Assembly (NCBI RefSeq): GCF_000337575.1
Contig: NZ_AOIM01000035.1
Span: 29,382 to 93,381, forward strand
Length of the DNA: 64,000 nucleotides
Source of the DNA: Natrialba hulunbeirensis JCM 10989
GTDB taxonomy: Archaea > Halobacteriota > Halobacteria > Halobacteriales > Natrialbaceae
Direction of reading: 5' to 3'
A program made the translations under genes and the position numbers. The first letter of the stretch is position 1, and each line of letters opens with the position of its first letter. Positions 26,291 through 35,043 of the stretch are shown piece after piece. The notes under the pieces are model-generated. The model was given only the letters and a program-made list of their open reading frames with translations, searched no databases and was not told the DNA's origin.

Positions 26291-27199
26291 ATGTATCGAC
26301 GCCGCCTGCTGGCTGCTGCCGGACTGTCCACTGCGGTGGTTGCTGGCTGTCTCACCAGCGACGGCACTGACGGTGATGGTGACGAGGCCGGCGACGGCGA
26401 TGGTGAGGGCAACGGCAATGGTGAGACTGACGGTTCCGGAGAGTCCCTCCCGGAACCACCCCAAAACGCGCCGAGTGGTGACTGTCCCGCGACCGACGCT
26501 GAGCCGCCAACGGAGCTCTCGCGTGAGACGGCCGAATCGTTCGTCGACACGTTTGAATCGGACTGGGTCGCTGCCTCGGCACCGGACAACGCGACACGCA
26601 GCGGGTCCGTCTCTATCGAGGCGGTGCGCGTCGCGGACGAGGCTGAGGGTGAGAGTGAAGATGAAGATGAAGATGAGGACGAAGACAAGGTCAACCGGGC
26701 ACGAGTCGATGCATCCGTCGGCTTCAGCGGCCGTGGCTGGGACGGGGAGATAGTGATTCGCCCGTTCGAAGACGAGTCTGCTGCGGACAGCGACAAAGAC
26801 GACACCGAACCCGCGGACTCGTCCGACCTCGAACGCGTCTCCACGACAGCGGACCCAATCGCCACCTCTGAGCCGTTGCTCGACGCAATCGACCACGTTG
26901 CCGACACCGGGGAGTCCCGGTCGATCACGGACGCCGACTCACTCGAGGCGCTCACCGAGGCCGGCGAGTACCTCGATGATTTCCTGATCGAAACCGAACA
27001 CGACGATAAGGTCCTCTACGCTGACAACGACGCGGCCGTCTGGGAGAGCCACGGCGAGTGGTTCGCCGGCTACTTCCTCACGGCCGACGCCGTCTACCGA
27101 ACCGAACACGACCCTGGCGAGTGGACCGACGACACCCGCTCCGATGAACCGCTCTCGGTTCCCGACGAGGACTGGCGGCGACTCGAGTGCTGGTCGTGA
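26291..27199 (+). CDS. haloarchaeal lipoprotein of unknown function
   Basis: A 302-residue predicted lipoprotein: YRRRLLAAAGLSTAVVAGCL gives a twin-arginine-like signal and a lipobox ending at Cys20. An Asp/Gly/Asn-rich linker follows, then a folded part with ETAESFVDTFESDWVAAS and VDASVGFSGRGWDGEIVI strands, an E/D run near residue 120-130, and a C-terminal globular region (YLDDFLIETEHDDKVLYADN ... GYFLTADAVYRTEHDPGEW). No family is recognised; it probably sits on the outer face of the membrane. The start is ATG 26291, not the upstream GTG. Confidence 0.7.
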   Translation: MYRRRLLAAAGLSTAVVAGCLTSDGTDGDGDEAGDGDGEGNGNGETDGSGESLPEPPQNAPSGDCPATDAEPPTELSRETAESFVDTFESDWVAASAPDNATRSGSVSIEAVRVADEAEGESEDEDEDEDEDKVNRARVDASVGFSGRGWDGEIVIRPFEDESAADSDKDDTEPADSSDLERVSTTADPIATSEPLLDAIDHVADTGESRSITDADSLEALTEAGEYLDDFLIETEHDDKVLYADNDAAVWESHGEWFAGYFLTADAVYRTEHDPGEWTDDTRSDEPLSVPDEDWRRLECWS

Positions 27200-27233
27200 T
27201 CGGTGTCCTGGATCGCTTGCTTTGTGCTCGTAC

Positions 27234-27240
27234 TTATACT
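27234..27240 (+). promoter_or_regulatory. TATA box of the trpS leader transcript
   Basis: TTATACT lies 54-60 bases before the leader-peptide ATG. A start site about 26 bases downstream (near 27262) would give a short 5' region before the leader and places leader, hairpins and trpS in one transcript. Confidence 0.55.
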
Positions 27241-27293
27241 CGTGTTCGTGACCGGAGAAACTGTTAGGTAACCCGGGCGACTACTGGGTAGTA

Positions 27294-27377
27294 ATGGCAA
27301 CCGCTCTCGAGTGGCGCTGGCGCTGGCAGCCGTCCTCGAGAGCGGACAGTGTCGTCCTCGCGGCCGGCGCGGCCTAA
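27294..27377 (+). CDS. 27-residue Trp-rich leader peptide upstream of trpS
   Basis: A small frame found by eye: ATG at 27294, stop TAA at 27375-27377. The peptide starts MATALEWRWRWQPSSRADSV and ends LAAGAA. Three Trp codons (27312, 27318, 27324) alternate with Arg CGC. Trp is rare in proteins, so three in 27 codons directly before the gene for tryptophanyl-tRNA synthetase is what a leader peptide sensing charged tRNA-Trp would look like. No good ribosome-binding site is visible (GGGTAGTA precedes the ATG). The region contains a perfect 11-bp inverted repeat that covers the Trp codons in its loop and is followed by a terminator-like element. Function as an attenuator is inference. Confidence 0.7.
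   Translation: MATALEWRWRWQPSSRADSVVLAAGAA
27301..27345 (+). promoter_or_regulatory. leader hairpin with Trp codons in its loop
   Basis: CCGCTCTCGAG (27301-27311) pairs perfectly with CTCGAGAGCGG (27335-27345); the 23-base loop contains all three TGG codons. A ribosome stalled on the Trp codons would hold this stem open. A further possible pairing is CGCGG (27359-27363) with CCGCG (27379-27383), which would compete with the terminator stem. Confidence 0.6.
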
Positions 27378-27418
27378 CCCGCGGTCGCGGTGGCGGGTGC
27401 TCCCTCCGTTTTTCGTTT
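27377..27418 (+). terminator. putative attenuator terminator before trpS
   Basis: ACCCGC (27377-27382) can pair with GCGGGT (27393-27398), and TTTTT follows at 27409-27413 with a further TTT at 27416-27418. The stem begins at the last base of the leader stop codon. Archaeal termination depends mainly on U-runs, so the T-rich part alone could terminate. Confidence 0.55.
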
Positions 27419-27464
27419 CGTACAGATTGCTGACGAGCACTGCGAGACAGTCACGACACAATAC

Positions 27465-28778
27465 ATGCCAACACCAGCCGATCAGAGAGAGCAGACCGAT
27501 AGCGAACCGACCGATACAACAGCCAGTACTGATAGCGAGCCAACTGACGCGACAACCAGCACCGACAGTGACCCACCCACCGACGCAGAACTGAACGCAG
27601 CGGCCGATCAGAACGCACCTACTGACGACTTCAGGGTCACGCCCTACGCCGTCACCGGCGAGGTCGACTACGAGAAGCTACTCGAGCGCTTTGGTGCTGA
27701 CCCGCTCACCGCCGACCAGATCGAGCGCTTCCCCGACCACCCGCTGCTGCGTCGGCGGACGTTCTACGCGGGCCGGGATCTCGAGGACTACCTCGACGCC
27801 GCCGAGGCCGGTGAACCGCACGCCGTCGTGACGGGGCGCGGTCCCTCGGGACCGATGCATCTCGGGCACGTCCTCCCGCTGTACCTCGCGAAACGCTTCC
27901 AGCAGGCGACGGGTGCGACCGTCTACATCCCGCTCTCGGACGACGAGAAGTACCTCGCGAAGGAGCAGTCGTTCGAATCGATCGGCGAGCACACTCGCGA
28001 GAACCTCCGTGATGTCCTCGCGGTCGGCTTCGACCCCGAACGCACCCGGATCGTGGTCGACACCGCCGACGCAGACGTGGTCTACCCGATTGCCGTTCGA
28101 CTCGCAAACCACCTCACGCCGGCTACCGTCGAGGCTGTCTACGGCGAACAGGATACCGTCGGCCTGCAGTTCTACCCCGCCGTGCAGGCGGCCCACCTCC
28201 TGCTTCCGCAGCTCGTGGCGGGTCGACAGCCCACGATTGTCCCCATCGCCATCGATCAGGACCCGCACGTTCGCGTCTGTCGCGACGTGGCCGCGAAAGA
28301 GGCGTTGCCCGTCGACAAACCCGGTGCGCTGCTCGGGCGGTTCCTCCCGAGTCTGGCGGGGCCGGGGAAGATGAGTTCCTCCGGCGACGCGCCGTCGATC
28401 GAGTTGACGGCCGATCCCGACACCGTCGCCGAGACGATCCACACCCACGCCTACACCGGCGGCCGAGCCACGCTCGAGGAGCACCGCGAGCACGGCGGCG
28501 ATCCGTCGGTCGACGTCCCCTTCCAGTACCTGCGATTCTTCTTCGAGGAGAACGACGAGACACTCGAGTCCATCGCCGACGCGTACCGTGCAGGCGACCT
28601 GCTCAGCGGCGAGTTGAAGGAGCTCGCGATCGAGCGGATCACGGACTTCCTCACAGCCCATCAGCGCCGCCGTGACGCGCTGGGCGAGATTTCAGACGAA
28701 CTCGAGTCCTACCGGCTCACGGACGACGAACGTCGCCGGGCACTGGAACGGGCTGGCGTTCCGGGGGTACTCGAGTAG
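27465..28778 (+). CDS. trpS: tryptophanyl-tRNA synthetase
   Basis: A 437-residue class I synthetase that charges tRNA-Trp. The HIGH-like motif is GPMHLGH (about residue 128-134) and the KMSKS-like motif is GKMSSSG (about 303-309), both typical of the archaeal/eukaryal TrpRS type; Trp-pocket segments include YIPLSDDEKYLAKEQ and AIDQDPHVRVCRD. The first 45 residues are a repetitive T/D/S/E/P/A run (repeats of TDSEPTDxT) absent from the family core, so an alternative later start is possible though the frame has none convincing. Preceded by the Trp leader and terminator at 27294-27418. Confidence 0.94.
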   Translation: MPTPADQREQTDSEPTDTTASTDSEPTDATTSTDSDPPTDAELNAAADQNAPTDDFRVTPYAVTGEVDYEKLLERFGADPLTADQIERFPDHPLLRRRTFYAGRDLEDYLDAAEAGEPHAVVTGRGPSGPMHLGHVLPLYLAKRFQQATGATVYIPLSDDEKYLAKEQSFESIGEHTRENLRDVLAVGFDPERTRIVVDTADADVVYPIAVRLANHLTPATVEAVYGEQDTVGLQFYPAVQAAHLLLPQLVAGRQPTIVPIAIDQDPHVRVCRDVAAKEALPVDKPGALLGRFLPSLAGPGKMSSSGDAPSIELTADPDTVAETIHTHAYTGGRATLEEHREHGGDPSVDVPFQYLRFFFEENDETLESIADAYRAGDLLSGELKELAIERITDFLTAHQRRRDALGEISDELESYRLTDDERRRALERAGVPGVLE

Positions 28779-28927
28779 CCCGCGGAGGGCCCGGTTCGGT
28801 CGTTACCAAGGTAGTAGTTGAACGATGTCACAACTACGGTGGCGAAGATGAGTTCGGGAACAGTCGCCTGTGGTGGCTCTTGCTCCCACCCCGAACGGCT
28901 TAGTGGCTCGCGGGTCCCCCATTGGGT

Positions 28928-29431
28928 ATGAACATCGGAATCGTCTCCGACACCCACGACAACGTCGCGGCAACCGAACGAATCACCGACCTCCTCGAAT
29001 CGGAGGGCGTCGAAATCGTCATCCACTGCGGCGACTTCGTCGCACCGCTGCTCCCGCCGTACTTCTCCGACTTCGAACTGCACGGGGTTCTCGGGAACAA
29101 CGACGGCGACGTCGCCAATCTGCAGGCGGCCTTCGACTCGCTCGGCGGCGAAAGCGAACTCCACGGCCGGTTCGCCACACTCGAGTTCGACGGCCTCTCG
29201 TTTGCCGTCCTGCACGGGGAATCGATGGACGAAGTTCGGGCAATCGCCGACTCCGAGTCGTACGACTTCGTCTGCTACGGCCATCACCATACGCGTGAAC
29301 TCTCGGAACACGGGCGCACGACGCTACTGAACCCCGGCGCACAGTTCCCGACGACCCCCGAGGACCACCAGACCATTGCACTCGTGGACACGCGAACGGA
29401 GTCGGTTCAGTTTCGGTCGGTACTCGAGTAA
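28928..29431 (+). CDS. YfcE/MJ0936-family metallophosphodiesterase
   Basis: A 167-residue calcineurin-like phosphoesterase with the complete two-metal motif series: GIVSDTHDN (D..H), IHCGDF (GD), VLGNNDGD (GN-D), LHGE (H) and CYGHHHT (GHxH). The closest family is the archaeal MJ0936/YfcE group, active on phosphodiesters in vitro with unclear natural substrate. The start is ATG 28928, directly at the first beta strand. It follows trpS by 150 bases with a possible own promoter. Confidence 0.9.
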   Translation: MNIGIVSDTHDNVAATERITDLLESEGVEIVIHCGDFVAPLLPPYFSDFELHGVLGNNDGDVANLQAAFDSLGGESELHGRFATLEFDGLSFAVLHGESMDEVRAIADSESYDFVCYGHHHTRELSEHGRTTLLNPGAQFPTTPEDHQTIALVDTRTESVQFRSVLE

Positions 29432-29528
29432 CGTCCTGTGCGGAACCGGATGCCGCGGTGTGGGGAGCGGTTCCAAACGGCGGCGAGCGGACCAAGGCCT
29501 TAACCTCACGCAGCAAGTAGCCGGGTGT

Positions 29529-30113
29529 ATGCAGCACGTGAAGATTCCGCAGGACCGGATCGGAGTTCTCATCGGTGAGGGTGGCGAGACGATGCGTGAG
29601 ATCGAGGCGGCGGCCGAAGTGCGATTGGATATCGACTCGGAGAACGGCTCGGTTGCTATCGAAACGGTTGGCGACCCCGTTCTCGGGTTGAAGGGTCCCG
29701 AAATCGTCCGTGCGATCGGACGTGGGTTCCCGCCGGAAGACGCCCTTCGGTTGCTCGATGACGACATGATGCTGTTCGACGTCGTTGACATCGACGCCGC
29801 TTCCCGGAACAAGAACGATATGAAGCGCCAGAAGGGCCGACTCATCGGCGAAGGTGGCCGGACCCGTGAACTCATGGAAGAGCTCTCGGGTGCGTCGGTC
29901 GTTATCTACGGATCGACGCTGGGACTCATCGGGACGCCGCCGGAGGTCGAGGCCGCACGGACGGCTGCCGAGATGCTCCTCGATGGGGCTCCACACGGAA
30001 CGGTCTACTCGTTCCTAGAAGAGAAGCACAACGAGATGAAACACCAGGGGCTGCAGTATCACCGGTTCCCTGGCTCCAGCTCTGACTCTGACTCTGGTTC
30101 GGAGTCGCCGTAG
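29529..30113 (+). CDS. KH-domain RNA-binding protein (Dim2/Pno1-like)
   Basis: A 194-residue protein with two KH domains: RIGVLIGEGGETMREIE (residues 10-26) and KGRLIGEGGRTRELMEELSG (about 101-120). This is the archaeal homologue of Dim2/Pno1, which with RIO1 acts in maturation of the 3' end of 16S rRNA. The C-terminus ends in a Ser/Asp repeat (SSSDSDSGSES) that looks like a recent low-complexity addition. It is co-oriented with rio1 and the thermosome gene. Confidence 0.88.
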   Translation: MQHVKIPQDRIGVLIGEGGETMREIEAAAEVRLDIDSENGSVAIETVGDPVLGLKGPEIVRAIGRGFPPEDALRLLDDDMMLFDVVDIDAASRNKNDMKRQKGRLIGEGGRTRELMEELSGASVVIYGSTLGLIGTPPEVEAARTAAEMLLDGAPHGTVYSFLEEKHNEMKHQGLQYHRFPGSSSDSDSGSESP

Positions 30114-30405
30114 CGTCGGTGTCGTACGGTTCGCGCCGTATCTGCCGTGTCGAACCGTATCGCATCGATTGCGCCGTGTCGTCGTGCTCCGACCGCTGGC
30201 GACGTTGAGTATCCAGTCCCTCCGATCTGTTTCAGGTTTGGCCGGGTTCGTTGGTCCTGTTCCGTCTCCTCTGTCTCCTTCTGGGTTTGCCGACTGGTCG
30301 TCATGCCGTTACAGTCGGAACTCCTAATCGTTCATAAATAACTGCTGACCGGTTTCACTCGGTGCAACACTCCCCGTCGATTCAGCGCTGTAACGAGCGC
30401 GGACA
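30114..30405. other. intergenic region before the thermosome gene
   Basis: About 290 bases with no convincing gene. It contains repeated short inverted words (CGGTTCG/CGAACCG near 30128-30160) that may form the KH-gene 3' stem, and then the thermosome promoter. No RNA gene is recognised. Confidence 0.5.
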
Positions 30406-30421
30406 CCAAAGCATTTATATA
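30406..30421 (+). promoter_or_regulatory. strong BRE/TATA promoter of the thermosome gene
   Basis: CCAAAGCA (BRE-like) is followed by TTTATATA at 30414-30421, 28-35 bases before the ATG at 30449. This is the best promoter in the window, in keeping with a highly expressed, heat-inducible chaperonin. A GGTGA at 30442-30446 sits too close to the start to be an ideal ribosome site, so the transcript is probably nearly leaderless. Confidence 0.75.
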
Positions 30422-30448
30422 GAATAACAATCAATCCTTCGGGTGACT

Positions 30449-32122
30449 ATGGCTCAACAGCAGATGGGCAACCAGCCCCTCATCGTTCTTTCGGAGGACA
30501 GCCAGCGAACCTCCGGGAAAGACGCGCAGTCGATGAACGTACAGGCCGGTAAGGCAGTCGCCGAGTCCGTTCGGACGACCCTCGGCCCGAAGGGGATGGA
30601 CAAGATGCTCGTCGACTCCTCGGGCAACGTCATCGTTACGAACGACGGCGTCACACTCCTCTCGGAGATGGAGATCGATCACCCCGCGGCGGACATGATC
30701 GTCGAAGTCGCCGAAACCCAGGAGGACGAGGTCGGCGACGGCACCACGAGCGCCGTCGTCGTCTCCGGTGAACTCCTCAGCCAGGCCGAGGATCTCTTAG
30801 AGCAGGACATCCACGCAACCACGCTCGCACAGGGATACCGCCAGGCCGCCGAGGAAGCCACGAACGCACTTGAGGAGATCGCGATCGAGGTCGACGAGGA
30901 CGACGATGAAATCCTCCACCAGATCGCCGCCACCGCGATGACCGGGAAGGGCGCAGAGAGCGCTCGCGACCTGCTCTCGGGACTCGTCGTCGACGCCGTT
31001 CAGGCCGTCGCTGACGAGGACACCATCGACACGGACAACATCAAGGTCGAGAAGGTCGTCGGCGGTTCGATCGAGAACTCCGAACTCGTCGAGGGCGTCA
31101 TCGTCGACAAGGAGCGCGTCTCGGACAACATGCCGTACTTCGCCGAGGACGCCTCCGTCGCGATCGTCGACGGCGACCTCGAGATCAAGGAGACCGAGAT
31201 CGACGCCGAGGTCAACGTCACCGATCCGGACCAGCTCGAGCAGTTCCTCGAACAGGAAGAACAGCAGCTCAAGGAGATGGCCGAGCAGGTCGCCGACGCC
31301 GGTGCTGACGTCGTCTTCGTCGACGGCGGTATCGACGACATGGCCCAGCACTACCTCGCACAGGAGGGCATCATCGCCGTCCGCCGCGTCAAATCCAGCG
31401 ACCAGTCCCAGCTGGCCCGCGCGACCGGCGCAACGCCCGTCTCCTCGGTCGACGACCTCACAGAGGACGACCTCGGCTTCGCCGGCAGCGTCGCCCAGAA
31501 GGACATCGCAGGCGACCAGCGCATCTTCGTCGAGGACGTCGACGACGCGAAGGCCGTTACGATGATCCTCCGCGGCGGCACCGAGCACGTCATCGACGAA
31601 GTCGACCGCGCAATCGAGGACTCCCTCGGCGTCGTTCGGACGACGCTCCAGGACGGCAAGGTGCTCGCCGGCGGCGGCGCACCGGAAGTCGAACTCTCAC
31701 TCGCGCTGCGTGACTACGCCGACTCCGTCGGTGGCCGCGAGCAGCTCGCTGTCGAAGCGTTCGCAGACGCACTCGAGGTCATCCCGCGCACGCTGGCAGA
31801 GAACGCGGGTCTCGACCCCATCGACTCCCTCGTCGAACTTCGCGCCGACCACGACGGCGGCAACGAGGCCGCTGGCCTCGACGCGTTCACCGGCGACACG
31901 ATTGACATGGCCGAGGAAGGCGTCTACGAGCCGCTGCGCGTGAAGACGCAGGCGATCGAGTCCGCCACTGAGGCGGCCGTCATGCTGCTTCGCATCGACG
32001 ACGTCATCGCAGCCGGCGACCTCGCGGTTGCCGACGACGACGACGGCGAAGACATGCCACCAGGCGGCGGTGGCATGGGCGGTATGGGCGGTATGGGTGG
32101 CGGCATGGGCGGCATGATGTAA
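30449..32122 (+). CDS. thermosome subunit (group II chaperonin)
   Basis: A 557-residue group II chaperonin subunit forming an ATP-driven double-ring folding chamber. Hallmarks are the ATP motif [23 protein letters not shown], the apical region [29 protein letters not shown] in the lower equatorial domain, and the GGM-repeat C-terminus ([17 protein letters not shown]). Length and motifs are standard. The ATG at 30449 starts [10 protein letters not shown]; an ACT-codon further upstream is not a start. A T-poor 3' region with small hairpins follows. Confidence 0.96.
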   Translation: MAQQQMGNQPLIVLSEDSQRTSGKDAQSMNVQAGKAVAESVRTTLGPKGMDKMLVDSSGNVIVTNDGVTLLSEMEIDHPAADMIVEVAETQEDEVGDGTTSAVVVSGELLSQAEDLLEQDIHATTLAQGYRQAAEEATNALEEIAIEVDEDDDEILHQIAATAMTGKGAESARDLLSGLVVDAVQAVADEDTIDTDNIKVEKVVGGSIENSELVEGVIVDKERVSDNMPYFAEDASVAIVDGDLEIKETEIDAEVNVTDPDQLEQFLEQEEQQLKEMAEQVADAGADVVFVDGGIDDMAQHYLAQEGIIAVRRVKSSDQSQLARATGATPVSSVDDLTEDDLGFAGSVAQKDIAGDQRIFVEDVDDAKAVTMILRGGTEHVIDEVDRAIEDSLGVVRTTLQDGKVLAGGGAPEVELSLALRDYADSVGGREQLAVEAFADALEVIPRTLAENAGLDPIDSLVELRADHDGGNEAAGLDAFTGDTIDMAEEGVYEPLRVKTQAIESATEAAVMLLRIDDVIAAGDLAVADDDDGEDMPPGGGGMGGMGGMGGGMGGMM

Positions 32123-32436
32123 GCGCGGTTTGACCAAACCCAAACCCGCGTCCATGCGAACGGCGCTTTGCGCCGTGAGTAGGCGAGGTCGGGACGACCG
32201 AAGCGAGTAAGGATCTCGTGAAAGCGAGCGGGAAGCGAACGACCCGCGAGCAAGCCCGACTCGCAGCTACCTACGTTTCACCCGACCAGTACTGTCAGCT
32301 CGGACCGCATCCGAGCACACTTGCGACGGCCCATTTTGCCGTTGGCACTCGATCTCACTGTAGTGACAACGATACCGCTGCCCGGTTCTCCTGGCCGGAG
32401 AATCACTTAAGGTCCCGCCACGCAATATTCGCCTCT
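32123..32436. other. intergenic region with hairpins
   Basis: No gene is supportable. A perfect 7-bp hairpin ACGGCGC-TTT-GCGCCGT lies at 32160-32176, about 40 bases after the thermosome stop, and GCGAG/CTCGC words recur over the next 80 bases. A TTAAGG near 32407 is the likely promoter element of the following gene, 30 bases before its ATG. Confidence 0.5.
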
Positions 32437-33516
32437 ATGCAGACACTGCTTTTGGACAGCGACGACGTCGAGGCGAACGCCCAGATGGGTGCCATCATCG
32501 AGGCGGTCGAACAGGCCTTCGGTGCGTTCGAGCGTGGCGATACACAGATGCCAGCCAAGTCCTACATCGACCTTCCACAGTACAACGGCGACTTCCGGTC
32601 GATGCCAGCGTATCTCGAGGTTCGAGGAAGCGACGCGTCCTCGAGTGAGTCAGGATCACAGCGCGATGCTGACGCCGCCGATGACTGGGACGCGGCAGGC
32701 ATCAAGTGGGTCAACGTCCACCCGAACAATCCTGCCGAGCACGACCTGCCGACCGTGCTGGGGACGATGATCTATTCCGATCCCGAAACCGCCTCCCCGC
32801 TCGCGATCATGGACGGGACGACGCTGACGATGAAACGAACCGGTGCGGCAGCAGCCGTCGCAACGGACTACCTCGCTGTCGCGGATGCGACGAGTCTCGG
32901 TCTCGTCGGTGCTGGCGTCCAGTCGTACACGCAACTCGACGCAATCAGCGAGGTTCGCCCCATCGAGGAGGTCGTCGTCTCGGATCTCGACGACGCGCGC
33001 ACCCAGCGGTTCATCGACGCCTACGACGACGAGTTCGACGTCCGCGCCGGTTCCATCTCGGAGGCCGGCCACTGCGACGTGCTCTCGACCGTGACACCTG
33101 TCCGCAACCCCGTCGTCACACCCGACGATGTCGGTGAGCACACCCACATCAACGCCATCGGTGCCGACGCAGAGGGCAAGCACGAACTCGCTGACGACCT
33201 CCTGCAGGCGGCGACCATCGTCATCGACGACCACGAGCAGTGTACTCACTCGGGCGAGATCAACGTCCCGTACCACGAGGGAACGCTGACCGATGCGGAC
33301 ATCTACGGCGAAATCGGCGAACTCGTCGTCGGCGCAAACGCAGGTCGGGCCGGTGGAGCAGGCGGGGACGATGAATCGGGCGTGACCGGTGTCTCCGTCT
33401 TCGATTCGACCGGGCTCGCAATTCAGGACGTCGCCGCTGCTCGCGTCGTCTACGAGAACGCCCGCGACCGCGATACCGGTACCCCGTTCGGGCTGATCGA
33501 CACCGAGGTTCAGTAA
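32437..33516 (+). CDS. ornithine cyclodeaminase / mu-crystallin family dehydrogenase
   Basis: A 359-residue NAD(P)-dependent enzyme of the ornithine cyclodeaminase/alanine dehydrogenase family. The conserved PAKSYIDLPQYNGDFRSMPAY start, GIKWVNVHPNNP, the Rossmann motif GLVGAGVQS (about 155-163) and HINAIGADAEGKHEL are present. Members do ornithine to proline conversion or alanine/ketimine reduction; archaeal ones are often alanine dehydrogenases. A Ser/Asp-rich insert (DASSSESGSQRDADAAD, about residue 67-83) and a Gly-rich one near 312 interrupt the core, as in other genes of this window. Confidence 0.85.
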   Translation: MQTLLLDSDDVEANAQMGAIIEAVEQAFGAFERGDTQMPAKSYIDLPQYNGDFRSMPAYLEVRGSDASSSESGSQRDADAADDWDAAGIKWVNVHPNNPAEHDLPTVLGTMIYSDPETASPLAIMDGTTLTMKRTGAAAAVATDYLAVADATSLGLVGAGVQSYTQLDAISEVRPIEEVVVSDLDDARTQRFIDAYDDEFDVRAGSISEAGHCDVLSTVTPVRNPVVTPDDVGEHTHINAIGADAEGKHELADDLLQAATIVIDDHEQCTHSGEINVPYHEGTLTDADIYGEIGELVVGANAGRAGGAGGDDESGVTGVSVFDSTGLAIQDVAAARVVYENARDRDTGTPFGLIDTEVQ

Positions 33517-33528
33517 GCCTCATACCAG

Positions 33529-34320
33529 CTACCGCACACGCCGCGGAATCGATCCCGTCATCTCGAGTTCGTCGCAATAATAGCAGATCGGCCCGCCGGA
33601 CGGCTCCGGCAATCCGTGCCTGTCGAACACCGTATTCTCTCGAATCGTCATCTCTGCCGGCTGTAACGGCCACGGGTCGTGTGCAATTTCTGCCGTGAGC
33701 ACGCCGCTACGACCGTGCCCGCTGGCCGGCGCGTAGAACCGCCGGCGCTCTGTCAACCAGTACTCGAGTGACCCTGGCTCTGCCGTGGTGACTGGCCCGT
33801 TCGGACGGTAGGTTGCGGCGAACCAGGCGGGTTCGTCGTCGGTCCCGTTCTCTCCAGGGAGGTCAGCCACGGTGTCCGAGCGGCGACTCGAGAACGTGAT
33901 GCCGTCCTCGGTGCCGCTGACGGACATGGTGGCGTTGAACACCGGGAGACGAGTAAGCCGACCGATGGCGGTTGCGAGCAGCGGTTTATCGAGGTCGACG
34001 CTGAGGAAGTAGAGTCCCGGATCACCGCGGCAGGTAACGTACGTTCGGACGTTGAGTTCTGGAAACGCGATTCTGGTCGCTGCAGGCGAGCCGCGGATGC
34101 CGACGTTCGTGAGGACGAACGGAAGGATGCTGAGCCAGGCGTCGCCGTCCCAGGTTTCGAGTTCCAGCGGCGCTGGAACGTGCGGTCGGAGCTGGTCGGG
34201 GTCGACCGGCCAGTTCGCGAACAGCCCGTGTCGCCACGTCATCGATGCGATGTGCGGTGCTCGCGGGCGCTGGCCGTCGGTGAACTGCCACCGAATCTGG
34301 TCAGTCCGTCCGTCTGTCAT
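33529..34320 (-). CDS. YqjF/DUF2071-family protein
   Basis: A 263-residue DUF2071 protein. Typical phrases are MTWRHGLFANWPVDPDQLRPHVP, ILPFVLTNVGIRG and LNVRTYVTCRGDPGLYFLSVDL. The family has a beta-barrel acetoacetate decarboxylase-like fold with unknown activity. The C-terminus has CYYCDELEMTG, a two-cysteine motif. The ATG at 34320 starts close to the conserved region. Convergent with the ornithine cyclodeaminase gene, 12 bases from it. Confidence 0.85.
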   Translation of the reverse strand: MTDGRTDQIRWQFTDGQRPRAPHIASMTWRHGLFANWPVDPDQLRPHVPAPLELETWDGDAWLSILPFVLTNVGIRGSPAATRIAFPELNVRTYVTCRGDPGLYFLSVDLDKPLLATAIGRLTRLPVFNATMSVSGTEDGITFSSRRSDTVADLPGENGTDDEPAWFAATYRPNGPVTTAEPGSLEYWLTERRRFYAPASGHGRSGVLTAEIAHDPWPLQPAEMTIRENTVFDRHGLPEPSGGPICYYCDELEMTGSIPRRVR

Positions 34321-34566
34321 GTCTGTTGTCACGGTTTGAGACTGGTGACTACCCGTCTCTACTGTATGGCGGACAGCGACATAAAACAGATAGCTGTCTG
34401 TCAAAACCGGTGGAGGTTCGCCATCGGGAAGGCAGGTATGAGTGTAATCGAATGTGAAACGTCGGCGACTCCGGCGGGGTATGTGCAGGCTGCTGTGGCG
34501 GGGATTGCGCGATCGATACAGACGGAGTTTAGTCGTCTCAGTCAAAGCCGTACGTATGAGTACTCG

Positions 34567-34755
34567 ATGGGGGAGCGGTCGATGACCGGGCGACGACTGC
34601 AGGCGATGTACGTCTTCGGTATCCTCCTCAACGCCGGTGCGCTGATTGCTGCGGCGACGAACGGGGCGACGCTGTACGCCGTCACGTTCGGCATCGTCAT
34701 GTGTTATCTGGGCGTCCGGTTCTGGATGGTCCGCCAGAGCTATGGTGCCCACTGA
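34567..34755 (+). CDS. small membrane protein
   Basis: About 62 residues with two hydrophobic segments (LQAMYVFGILLNAGALIAAA and LYAVTFGIVMCYLGVRFWMV) and positively charged ends. The frame extends upstream to an ATG at 34438, but the upstream part does not look like protein coding with the same character, so the later ATG is used. Function unknown; similar two-segment proteins are common in haloarchaea. Confidence 0.5.
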   Translation: MGERSMTGRRLQAMYVFGILLNAGALIAAATNGATLYAVTFGIVMCYLGVRFWMVRQSYGAH

Positions 34756-34917
34756 CCGTCACTGCACGACTACGAATCGCCACTTCCTGTACGCGGTGCG
34801 ACGCAGTAGTGTGTCTTCGGTTCAGTTGACATTCTCGCCCTCTCTTTTACGCCGGCCCATAAAGCCATCAGCAGTTCAGGTTCAGACGTATGGTACTCGA
34901 GTGCCCACACTATCGTG

Positions 34918-35043
34918 ATGGAACCGGTCCCCGTCTACGTTGAAACGGTGATTTACGGCTACTTTGTGCTCGTCTGTGCGATCGGTTGTTACCTCCACGG
35001 CCGACTTCGGTTCGGGTCGCGAACTGAGGGGCGCGAGACGTAA
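34918..35043 (+). CDS. 41-residue single-pass membrane peptide
   Basis: ATG at 34918, stop TAA at 35041. The peptide begins MEPVPVYVETVIYGYFVLVC and ends in a basic tail (HGRLRFGSRTEGRET), giving one membrane segment with a positive C-terminus. A TTTTACG TATA-like element lies about 65-70 bases upstream. Too short for comparison by eye; the coding character and topology are the only support. Confidence 0.4.
   Translation: MEPVPVYVETVIYGYFVLVCAIGCYLHGRLRFGSRTEGRET

Noticed and set aside
27291-27420. A tRNA or other structured stable RNA gene before trpS
   Set aside because: There is no cloverleaf, TTC loop or CCA end. The hairpins fit better with a leader peptide and terminator.
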